Assembly (NCBI GenBank): GCA_037013495.1
Contig: CM072806.1
Coordinates: forward strand, 25,608,001 to 25,672,000
Source: Hippophae tibetana
Taxonomy: Eukaryota; Streptophyta; Magnoliopsida; Rosales; Elaeagnaceae
Direction of reading: 5' to 3'
Length of the DNA: 64,000 bases
Below are positions 1-7,689 of the stretch, one piece after another. A program made the translations under genes and the position numbers. Positions within the stretch are counted from its first letter, which is position 1. Each line of letters starts with the position of its first letter. Below the pieces are notes generated by a model, which worked only from the letters and a program-made list of their open reading frames with translations, did not search any database and had not been told where the DNA came from.

Positions 1-480
1 CTTTGTCTCACTTAAAAAGCATGCATAATATATAATTTTTGAGAGCCACTATCATCTTCTTCGTACTTCATCACTCTGCAACTCTTCTGGTCTAATTCAG
101 TTCTATGTATTCTTACTTGCTATTTGATATAAAATTCACTCCTAGATTAATGCTTTATTATCTATTCTAGAAATCTTAGTTCTACACCTACTAATCTATC
201 TAGAACATACATGAACACTTTTGTTTTTTTATTAATCCTATTTTCCAATTGGTTCATGAAAGTGCCTGATTTAGGAGGAATTAATCAGAACATTGGTCAT
301 AATTTTCTCACACTAATCTTAGAGGTTGTGCAAATATAGTAGAGGATAGTAAGTAAAGTACATTGGGGTGTTATCCTAGGGAGGGTAGTATAAGATCGAG
401 TTTGTACTTGAAAATTAAACTTTTATAATGGATGGATTAGGTGGTATAATGGACTAGTATTTTTCCTCTTAGGTCATTCT
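1..480. other. AT-rich flank, no gene seen
   Basis: No coding region or recognisable element was found here. The stretch lies just outside the inferred start of the chromovirus 5' LTR. It may be host intergenic DNA or an older unrecognised repeat. Confidence 0.5.
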
Positions 481-1562
481 TATAAAACCCTTAAAATTCA
501 TTATAATTTATATAAGCATCATAAAATTAGTTTTTTTAAAAATGTTTCGAAGTGTAGGGATGCATCAAAAGGTTTTCATGTAAACAACTGAATCGAATGG
601 GAAAACATGGAAAAACAATCTCTACATACCTCACTGAAACCTCACCACTACCTCATAACACCTCTCTACCACCTCATCACCACCTTGTCGGTGAGGTCCT
701 CAAAATGGCTATCAAAAAGGGCAAGCTTCACCCATTTTTCTTACACATATTTTCCCCTCTTCTCCCCCTCTCTAGAACTTTCTCTCTCTAAGTTGTTTAG
801 GTCTTTTAAAACATTTTGGTGGTCATCTTAGGGATGAAATAACAAGGAGTTCAAGTGAAGGATTTGAGGTAGGGATTCTTACTCTAACTTTTAAATTCAT
901 GCATTGTTTTTATGAGCAAAGTATCATGCCTTGTATGTTAAGAATAAAAGTGGAAAACCAAATGCCACAATTTTATAAGTTATGTTATAGTATTATAAAT
1001 GTATTTTAAAATGAGATAATCATTATAAATATTTTATTGTGCATACATTTGAAATATTTTGTATATAAAATCAGTATCAAATGTTGATATGAAACGATGC
1101 ATTGAATATGTAACATGACATTCAAGAATTTTATACATGCATCATGAGAATAGTTTTAAATTTAGGGAGTACACCTATTTATTGTCTTGTAGAGTATAGT
1201 ACCAATGGGCTATTGGTTGTAGTAGACTATTTTTGATGCACTATAGGCATGCATGTACTCTTGGAGGCCCTTCGTCTATGGATCTACATGTGACCGTTGG
1301 GGTTGTGGATTGTTAAACATAGTTTTGTTGCTCGCACACAAGCATCGAAATTGGACCCTTCATTGTGTTTGTAGCTTGTCGTGTATTGGGTCTCAGATTC
1401 ATTTGTTGCACTATGGTCTCAAAGTTTGACTTATCATTGTGTTCTGGACCATAGACAAGGGCCGATAGGATGCAGACTTGATTTATACATATACAATATG
1501 TATTATGATCATACATGGGATCAGAGGTGGTTCCATATGCGTCTCGGTAGTGGATCGAGCAT
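481..1562 (+). repeat. First part of a chromovirus 5' LTR, split by the Athila insertion
   Basis: The segment starting near 481 (TATAAAACCC) resembles the segment starting near 21214, which directly follows a gypsy polypurine tract. Shared features are the AAAACCC start, a GGGATGCAT motif, and a stretch reading CTACATACCT followed by ACTACCTC-type repeats (about 597-700 and 21300-21430). I read it as the proximal half of a 5' LTR; the distal half resumes at 15196 after the Athila insertion. Small ORFs here (597-831, 1381-1590) show no protein family and are probably chance. The usual TG start appears mutated to TA. The assignment rests on by-eye similarity. Confidence 0.55.
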
Positions 1563-1567
1563 GTGCC
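1563..1567. repeat. Target-site duplication GTGCC, left copy
   Basis: GTGCC directly precedes the LTR start TGATGAG at 1568 and recurs directly after the 3' LTR end at 15191-15195. A 5-bp duplication is typical for Ty3/gypsy integrases and fixes both element boundaries. Confidence 0.93.
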
Positions 1568-1935
1568 TGATGAGTGCTCAAAAGCACTAAAATAACCATG
1601 ATTTTGTGCACATTAATTGATTAAAAATACATATATTTATATGTTTTATCATATATTTATATAAATTTGTCTTTTTCGGAATCACGGGTATTTTTATTGT
1701 TTTTCAGGTATTTTGGCTTAAAAACGCAATTTAAAGACTCAAACAGGAATACTTGAAGCAATACATCACAAATATATTAATAAATAAGTGGGAAAAGGTC
1801 AACAAATATGGAAAAATTGGACAAAATGGGTCGAAAAGGTCAAAAATGTCAAAAAGACGAAAATCGCGCCGCCGCGCCCCACCGCCCGGCCGCCGCGCCC
1901 CAGCGCCCAGCACCGCCCCAAGCAGCAGCGCGCGG

Positions 1936-2070
1936 CACTGTTCATCCGCGGGTACTGTTCATCCGCGCGTACTGTTCATCCGCGCGTACTGTTCATCAGA
2001 CTCGGCACTGTTCATACCCGGTACTGTGCAGCCGCGGTACTGTTCATACCCGGTACTGTGCAGCCGCCCC
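1936..2070 (+). repeat. GC-rich minisatellite in the 5' LTR
   Basis: About eight units of 16-19 bp share an ACTGTTCAT or ACTGTGCAG core followed by a GC-rich tail such as CCGCGCGT. It lies in the inferred U3, just upstream of paired bZIP-type sites. The 3' LTR copy (13563-13680) has one unit fewer. Confidence 0.9.
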
Positions 2071-2079
2071 ATGTCATGC

Positions 2080-2100
2080 TGACGTCATCAAATGACGTCA
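2080..2100. promoter_or_regulatory. Paired TGACGTCA bZIP-type sites in U3
   Basis: Two perfect palindromes TGACGTCA lie at 2080-2087 and 2093-2100, separated by 5 nt. TGACG-type sites are bound by plant TGA/bZIP factors, and paired copies resemble the as-1 arrangement. They sit about 70-90 bp upstream of the TATA box. Identical copies occur in the 3' LTR at 13690-13697 and 13703-13710. Binding is inferred. Confidence 0.7.
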
Positions 2101-2169
2101 GCAATCAATAATCCGCGTTTTTACATTTTTTTAACATTTTTTTCTCTACTTTTTCTCTCCATCCTCACC

Positions 2170-2177
2170 TATAAATA
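2170..2177 (+). promoter_or_regulatory. TATA box of the 5' LTR
   Basis: TATAAATA is preceded by pyrimidine-rich sequence and followed by CCCCCCTTCC, a typical plant core-promoter context. Transcription would start roughly 30 bp downstream, near 2200, defining U3/R. The same motif in the 3' LTR is at 13780-13787. Confidence 0.75.
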
Positions 2178-2395
2178 CCCCCCTTCCCTTCACTTCAAAA
2201 CACACCTTCAAACCACACTTCTCTCTTCTTTCTTTCTCTCATTTCTTAGTTTTTGAGTTTTCCTTAGTTTCTTTCTTAGTTTCTAAGTTTTTCTTAGTTT
2301 CCTTCTTAGTTTTTAGTTCAATTCTCTTAGTTTTAGTGTTCTTCTCTTTTTGAGAGGAACTTGTAATGTTTTTGTAATAATTTAGTTTTTGATTC

Positions 2396-2401
2396 AATAA
2401 A
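2396..2401 (+). terminator. Candidate polyadenylation signal in the LTR
   Basis: AATAAA lies about 220 nt after the TATA box, after a T-rich tract containing TTGTAATG. In the 3' LTR the equivalent copy would direct 3' end formation and set the end of R. Inferred from position only. Confidence 0.5.
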
Positions 2402-2947
2402 TGGGAGTGCAAATTCCGCTTGGAGGTTTTCTAGCAACGGGAATAGCGTCGAAGTTCTGTAAGGATTTTATTTTCTTTACAGTTATTTTTATGCTTTATT
2501 CTTACATGTTATATTTAATTTGTCTATGATTAAATTTAACTCTGCTAGCTGTTTATAAACATGATATAATAATAACGTTGTTATGCTTGCGAAATATTAA
2601 ATAGGTGAAAATTTCTAAAATGAATTGATTTTGTTTTTATTCAAGATTTTATATTAAGAATGTTAGAGAGAAATATATTATTTTTCATTACAAACTTAAA
2701 ACTGAAAATTAGATTTTAAGGTTTAGTTATCCGGTCTAATTTAGAGTAGTGCTCTTTTATTTGTTGGTACAATCGCCCGGTAGTTAGAGTGAAACTCTAT
2801 TTCAAAAGTTTTTATAAGAATTATTATGTGAAAATGTATTGACAACATGTTTTCAATAGTGGTTTTAAAACTTGAAAGTTAGTACTCGGATAATTAAATT
2901 CTTATGTTTAATTTGGACACCTTGAATAAAGTTTAAACTGTCTAACC

Positions 2948-3093
2948 CCACCAAAGGTGGCATTTAAATGGTTCATTTTCAATCTCTTAGAAAAAGGAAT
3001 TAATTTAATTAAGCATATTAGTTATCAACCCCACCCATAGGAGTTAATTGATTTGTTTAGTTAACAAAGAATATCTAACCCCACCAAAGGTGG
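2948..3093. repeat. Two CCACC-AAA-GGTGG palindromes in U5
   Basis: Perfect 5-bp-stem palindromes occur at 2948-2960 and 3081-3093, each preceded by TCTAAC. A related CCCCACCC motif lies between them. They recur in the 3' LTR and, in reverse, in the minus-strand solo LTR near 18610 and 18741, so they are kept within this LTR family. Function unknown. Confidence 0.7.
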
Positions 3094-3586
3094 TATTTAT
3101 ATAAAAAAGAGAGAATCAATAAAATATCAATTTATATCTTTAATAACCTAGATAATATGAGCAAGCATAATTAATTTAGTTATTATATCCATAAATACTC
3201 CGCTAATATAAATGATAAAATTTGCATGAATATTTATTGAATCTGTATATATGTTTATTTTTAGATAATTATTTATTGAATTTGTATTTATGTTTATTTT
3301 TATGTTATTAGATTATATTTAATTAATCTGTATATATGTTTATTTTATGTTATTAGATTAGAAACACAAAAACCAAACTATCGTGACAGGATGTTTAGGA
3401 TTTAATTTCATTTTTAAAAGTTTGAATAATAAATTAAAAACCACATACATTCCTTCCTTAGATCGACCTTGGGAGTATACTTATCATTTTCTTCGAAATG
3501 ATTCGTGCACTTGCGAGAGTTTTATAAATATTAAAACCAAAGTATTTGCGAAGATCGGCGATGCCGGTTTTCGTTCATCAAGTTTT

Positions 3587-3604
3587 TGGCGCCGTTGCCG
3601 GGGA
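3587..3604 (+). promoter_or_regulatory. Primer binding site, tRNA-Asp type
   Basis: TGGCGCCGTTGCCGGGGA begins 6 nt after the LTR end. It is complementary to the 3' end of plant tRNA-Asp as I remember it and is the usual Athila-type primer site for minus-strand DNA synthesis. Confidence 0.88.
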
Positions 3605-4412
3605 AGGAATAGCGTTTTTAAATTATTTATCAAAATTTTAAAAACATTTTTGTGCTGTAAATAATTGTGATATTTTAATAATAATCAAATTTCAAAATTC
3701 ATAATAAATAAAAAAAATAAAAAAATAAAAAAATAAAAAAATAAAAAATAAAAAAAAATAATAATTTTTTTTAATTGTAAAATAATTTAGAAATTTGAAA
3801 TTTGAAGTAAAAAATTTTAACGTTCATGAAAAAAAAAAAAATTTAAAAATTCAAAATTCAAAAAATTTTAAGTTAATAAGAAATAATATAGCGTGAATAG
3901 TAAAATAAAATTACCGTTTATAAAAAAAAAAAAAAATTCAAAAACTTAAATTTCAAAAAATTTTAAGTTAATAAGACATTATATAGCGTGAATAGTAAAA
4001 TAAAATTACCGTTCATGAATAAAAAAAAAATTACTTGAATTTATACCTAATTAACTAAATAACATGAAAAGTAAAAATCTAAGGGAGTTCTGTCTAGGAG
4101 ACTAGTTCTTGAAAGCCTTTGTGCCACTAGTCTTTCCTGGGAACGTTGCTCTGGCTAGGAGAATGGTATTTAAGGAGCCGTTTGCACCACCATTCTTTCC
4201 TGGGAGCACTCTTGGTTAATACTAATTATGTTACAAAATAAAAAAAAATATAAAAAAAAAAAATTTAAGAAAAAAAAAATGATAAAAAAAAAAATTTCTT
4301 TTTTTAGGGTTTAACTAGTTTTGTTTAGTGCTTTGTATTAAATAACATGTAAATTTTCTCTAAATTTTTTATTTTGTTGACAGGAGTTTTAAATTTACGT
4401 TTACAATAGTCT
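3605..4412 (+). other. A-rich untranslated leader before gag-1
   Basis: This stretch is dominated by A-runs and short direct repeats, for example the phrase TATAGCGTGAATAGTAAAAT near 3888 and again near 3975. It has no supported ORF. The only structured part is the tandem hairpin pair at 4099-4196. As the RNA leader it probably carries packaging or dimerisation signals (inference). Confidence 0.75.
4099..4196 (+). other. Two tandem hairpins with covarying stems in the leader
   Basis: Hairpin 1 pairs AGACTAGT (4099-4106) with ACTAGTCT (4126-4133) across a 19-nt loop. Hairpin 2 pairs AGAATGGT (4160-4167) with ACCATTCT (4189-4196) across a 21-nt loop. Both sit in the same frame of CTAGG before and TTCCTGGGA after, and outer AGG/CCT pairs can extend each stem past a bulge. 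The copies are about 60 nt apart and differ at two stem positions, each compensated on the other arm. This is strong local evidence for a conserved RNA structure. Confidence 0.8.
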
Positions 4413-5750
4413 ATGCGTGGTAGGAGATCCTTAGGAAACCCTCTTACACCATATGTAAATAATTTTCATAAATTTAAACAAGTGTCAACAAAACTGGATT
4501 CTACCCATCAACCTGTTTTTGAGCCAAACATAGAACCAAGTCTTAATCCTTTGCTAGAACCAAAAGAAATGGAGGAAAACCAACATATTAGGGAAACTAC
4601 GATGAAGGAGTTTGCAAGACCGGTGATTGGCACGGCAACTGCCGCTATCCAGTTGGGAGAGGTTGCTCGGAATTATGACCTTAAAAATATTCATTTTTCT
4701 ATGCTTCCTTCCTTTTATGGGCTACCTAATGAAGATTCTCTTTCCTTTATGAGAGATTTCTATGCTACGGTCCAAACATTCCCCCTCGGTATTCTAAACG
4801 AGGATCAACTTAGGATGAGATGTTTTCCCTACACTCTAAAGGATAAGGCCAAAGCTTGGTTGATGTCACTTCCCCCAGGTTCTCTAATGACATGGGGTAA
4901 CATTTACAATAAATTCATGGGAAAATTCTATTCCCATAAAAAAACATCAGAGTTGAGAGGAAAGATTGCTACTTTCTCTCAGATGGATGGAGAACCATTC
5001 CATGAAGCTTGGGATAGGTTCAAGATGTTTCTCACTCAGTGTCCCCATCATAGCTTTCCCCTGCAGTTGCAGAACCAATTCTTTTACGATGGACTTACAC
5101 AACAATGTCAGTTCATTGTCGACAACGCTGCAGGAGGAGCAATAGGAGAAAAAACTGCCTCAGAGACGTATAACCTCTTTGAGATGTTGGGTGCTAATTC
5201 CCAACAGAAAAGCTCCCGAGTGAGAAAAGCTGGAGTTCATGAAATCGACTCCAGTAATGAAGTTCAACAACAACTTGTTCAACTGACTAAGCAAGTTGCC
5301 CTTCTCGCTACACAAACCAACACCAATAATGAACAATATGGTTTGTACAGCAACATGGGACATGGTACTGAAGCCTGTCCATATCAAGGAGAAACAACTG
5401 GACCTGAACAGGTCAATGTGTTGGGAGCGTATCAACAAAGACCAAGGTTTGACCCCAACTCAAATACCTATAATCCTGGGTGGAGAAGTCATCCAAATTT
5501 CTCTTGGAGGCAAAACAACCCTCCTTTCACTCAAAGCTCAAACCAAGCAGGTCAGCAATTCCACCCACCTATTCCAAGAAGCATTCCCAATAAACCAACC
5601 TTGGAGGACAACTTGAATTCTTTTATTCAAGTCTGTAGGGATAATCAATCTAAAACCAATCAACGGTTGGACTCTGTGGAAGCTTCTATCAAAAAGGTGG
5701 AAGTTCAAGTTGAACAGTTAGTTGAACATTTGCAAAAAGGCAAAGACTAA
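4413..5750 (+). CDS. gag: Gag-1 (first of two tandem gag proteins)
   Basis: An intact 445-codon ORF for a retrotransposon capsid-type protein. Residues about 65-290 hold the gag core found in gypsy elements, with motifs YGLPNEDSLSFM, NEDQLRMRCFPYTLKDKAKAW, GKFYSHKKTSELR and FFYDGLTQQ. A glutamine-rich stretch follows. The zinc-knuckle position is degenerate: Tyr309 and Tyr312 replace the first two cysteines, while His317 and Cys322 remain. A C-terminal segment (about 395-445) reads as a coiled coil. It is clearly homologous to gag-2 downstream and to gag relics at 38699-37547 (minus) and 61405-62290 (plus). The start is the first ATG of the frame; ATGs further in are possible. RNA binding through the knuckle is doubtful. 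Confidence 0.9.
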   Translation: MRGRRSLGNPLTPYVNNFHKFKQVSTKLDSTHQPVFEPNIEPSLNPLLEPKEMEENQHIRETTMKEFARPVIGTATAAIQLGEVARNYDLKNIHFSMLPSFYGLPNEDSLSFMRDFYATVQTFPLGILNEDQLRMRCFPYTLKDKAKAWLMSLPPGSLMTWGNIYNKFMGKFYSHKKTSELRGKIATFSQMDGEPFHEAWDRFKMFLTQCPHHSFPLQLQNQFFYDGLTQQCQFIVDNAAGGAIGEKTASETYNLFEMLGANSQQKSSRVRKAGVHEIDSSNEVQQQLVQLTKQVALLATQTNTNNEQYGLYSNMGHGTEACPYQGETTGPEQVNVLGAYQQRPRFDPNSNTYNPGWRSHPNFSWRQNNPPFTQSSNQAGQQFHPPIPRSIPNKPTLEDNLNSFIQVCRDNQSKTNQRLDSVEASIKKVEVQVEQLVEHLQKGKD

Positions 5751-6090
5751 TTTGAAACTTAAACGAATTCAATGAAGAGGAGACATTGAGTTTTTCATTC
5801 TGCAATCTCCAAGCAACGTCTTACTAGAAGACGATAAATTTTAGTCCTGTATGGGAGGTCACCCATTATTGTATTTTCCTTTGTTTTAGTTTGCGTGTAA
5901 TAAAAATTCAGATGAAATAAAATTCGTTTGTTTCAAACATTCTGTCCATTCGTTTAAAAAAAAAAAATTAGGTTCCTTGCACTTTTTGCTTTTACGTTTT
6001 ATCAAGTTATAAATATTTCTTAGAGATATCTACTAAGAGCAAATTGTTGATACACAATAGGAGGAGGATCATTTTCAACTACAAACAACC
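5751..6090 (+). other. Spacer between gag-1 and gag-2
   Basis: Non-coding spacer with a double hairpin at 5817-5866 and AT-rich sequence after it. How gag-2 would be translated from the genomic RNA is not evident; no obvious promoter or splice site was identified. Confidence 0.7.
5817..5866 (+). other. Double hairpin after gag-1
   Basis: Stem A is CGTCTT (5817-5822) with AAGACG (5828-5833) over a 5-nt loop. Stem B is ATGGG (5851-5855) with CCCAT (5862-5866) over loop AGGTCA. The same pair of stems, with changed loops and flanks, follows pol at 11274-11322. Confidence 0.78.
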
Positions 6091-7689
6091 ATGGGAGATG
6101 CTGAAGATAGGCGGAAAAAGATGAAAGAATATACAATGCCAATCATTGGCAATGTAACTTCCGGTATCCAATTACAAGAGGCTGCAAGGAATTATGAATT
6201 GAAAAAGATTCATTATTCTTTGTTACCTTCCTTTTACGGTATCCCTAATGAAGACCCTTTAAATTTCATTCGAGAATTCTATGCTATTGTCCAAACCTTT
6301 CCACTACATGCAATTAATGAAGATCAACTTAGGATGAGGTGTTTTCCTTACACTCTCAAAGATAAAGCTTGGTCATGGTTCATTACTCTACAGTCAGGTT
6401 CTCTTAAAACTTGGGAGGCAGTCTATGAAATTTTTATGGGTAGGTTCTATTCCCATCAAAAGACTGTTGATCTAAGAACAAAGATAGCAACATTTTCTCA
6501 AATGTATGAAGAGCCCTTTCATGAAGCTTGGGAACGATTCAAACTCCTTTTCATTCAATGTCAAAATCATAGCTTTCCATTACAGCTACAAAACCAATTC
6601 TTTTATGATGGATTGACACTACAGAGTCAATACATGGTTGATAATGCTGCTGGAGGTGCTGTAGGAGAAAAGACCGCAGAGGAAACCTATAATCTCTATG
6701 AGCTGTTGGGTTCTAATTCCCAACAAAGAGGTGGTAGAAGGAAAGCAAAGGTCAATGAAGTCGGCTCTGATAATGAGATAACCTTGCAACTTGCTGAATT
6801 GACTAAACAAGTGAAATTCCTCACTTCCCACCAAATTTCAAATCAAGAGGTATGTGAAGTGTGTTGTTCAATTGGGCATGGTACTCATAATTGTTCAAAT
6901 ACTTGTGATTCTAGTGTCGATGCCATAGAGGAAGTCCAATCTTTTCAAAGGTATCATCCAAACACCTATAATCACCCAGCCTACACCCAATATCCAACAC
7001 TAAGGTCGGATAACAACCACCCTTACCCACCAAGCCAATATTTTAAACCAACCTTAGAAGATAGCTTGAATGCTTTTATTCAAGTTAGTCGTGACAACCA
7101 ATTGATGACTAATCAAAGGTTGAACACCATGGAGGCTTCGGTTAAAAGAATTGAATCTAAAGTTGGGCAACTGGCTGAACAAATGCAAAAGAAAGAACCA
7201 GGAAAGTTGCCCAGTCAACCAGAACAAGCAAAGGATGTTAGAACCCTTCGAAGTGGTAAGGTAGTCAATACCAGTTTACCTGAAATCTCTAACAATCTAC
7301 CTTGTACTTCAGGTAACAAAGAAGGCGATACTCTAATCTCGCAAAAAGGAGAAACAAGTGTTAAACTTAACAAGCCTTCTGAAAAATTCATTGGGGGGTC
7401 ATCTGACACCCCCAAAATTCAAAAGACAATAGAACCACACCAGATACAAGTACCTTTTCCCCACCGGTTGAAAGAATCCAAACAAGATAAGCAATTCAAT
7501 GATCTTTTTAATATGCTCTCTAAAGTAAATATCAATTTACCATTATTAGAAGTGATCATGAATGTGCCCTCATATGCCAAATTTTTCAAAGAGTTGAACA
7601 CTAAGAAAAGGAGGTATGAACTGAATGAACGAGTAGTAGTATCAGAAATTTCTAGCGCTGTACTTCAGCACAAACTACCCCTAAGTTGA
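6091..7689 (+). CDS. gag: Gag-2 (second gag, fused in origin to pol)
   Basis: An intact 532-codon ORF homologous to gag-1 over residues about 10-350, with YGIPNEDPLNFI, NEDQLRMRCFPYTLKDKAW, GRFYSHQKTVDLR and FFYDGLTLQ. Unlike gag-1 it keeps a canonical CX2CX4HX4C zinc knuckle (Cys255, Cys258, His263, Cys268). A coiled-coil-like segment at about 325-370 (LEDSLNAFIQVSRDN) matches the end of gag-1. The C-terminal 160 residues are the usual Athila linker toward protease. The ORF ends at a TGA where a run of four C (7678-7681) shifts the frame relative to pol. The normal Athila arrangement is one gag-pol ORF, so this stop is probably a frameshift mutation rather than a true end. Confidence 0.9.
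   Translation: MGDAEDRRKKMKEYTMPIIGNVTSGIQLQEAARNYELKKIHYSLLPSFYGIPNEDPLNFIREFYAIVQTFPLHAINEDQLRMRCFPYTLKDKAWSWFITLQSGSLKTWEAVYEIFMGRFYSHQKTVDLRTKIATFSQMYEEPFHEAWERFKLLFIQCQNHSFPLQLQNQFFYDGLTLQSQYMVDNAAGGAVGEKTAEETYNLYELLGSNSQQRGGRRKAKVNEVGSDNEITLQLAELTKQVKFLTSHQISNQEVCEVCCSIGHGTHNCSNTCDSSVDAIEEVQSFQRYHPNTYNHPAYTQYPTLRSDNNHPYPPSQYFKPTLEDSLNAFIQVSRDNQLMTNQRLNTMEASVKRIESKVGQLAEQMQKKEPGKLPSQPEQAKDVRTLRSGKVVNTSLPEISNNLPCTSGNKEGDTLISQKGETSVKLNKPSEKFIGGSSDTPKIQKTIEPHQIQVPFPHRLKESKQDKQFNDLFNMLSKVNINLPLLEVIMNVPSYAKFFKELNTKKRRYELNERVVVSEISSAVLQHKLPLS

Larger units (their letters stand above)
1568..3580 (+). repeat. 5' LTR of the Athila-like element (2013 bp)
   Basis: The LTR starts TGATGAGTGC and ends GTTCATCA, giving TG...CA termini. 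By eye it matches the 3' LTR (13194-15190) except for one A indel near the start, one 17-bp repeat unit, C2051/T13661 and A3410/G15020. Inside are a GC-rich tandem repeat (1936-2070), two TGACGTCA sites, a TATA box (2170-2177), a candidate polyadenylation signal (2396-2401), and an AT-rich U5-like part with two CCACC-AAA-GGTGG palindromes. Overlapping ORFs at 1753-2111 and 3383-3664 come from LTR repeats and are not genes. Confidence 0.95.

Noticed and set aside
1936-2070. CRISPR-like regularly spaced repeats
   Set aside because: Units are contiguous with no unique spacers, and the context is a plant LTR, so this is a minisatellite.
1753-2111. Overlapping Arg/Pro-rich ORFs in three frames (and at 13380-13721)
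   Set aside because: They lie wholly inside both LTRs and arise because the GC-rich tandem repeat lacks stops. No domain, and all frames look alike.
3700-4290. A-rich tracts as the poly(A) tail of a LINE or retrogene
   Set aside because: They are internal to the LTR element between PBS and gag-1 and are not flanked by target duplications.
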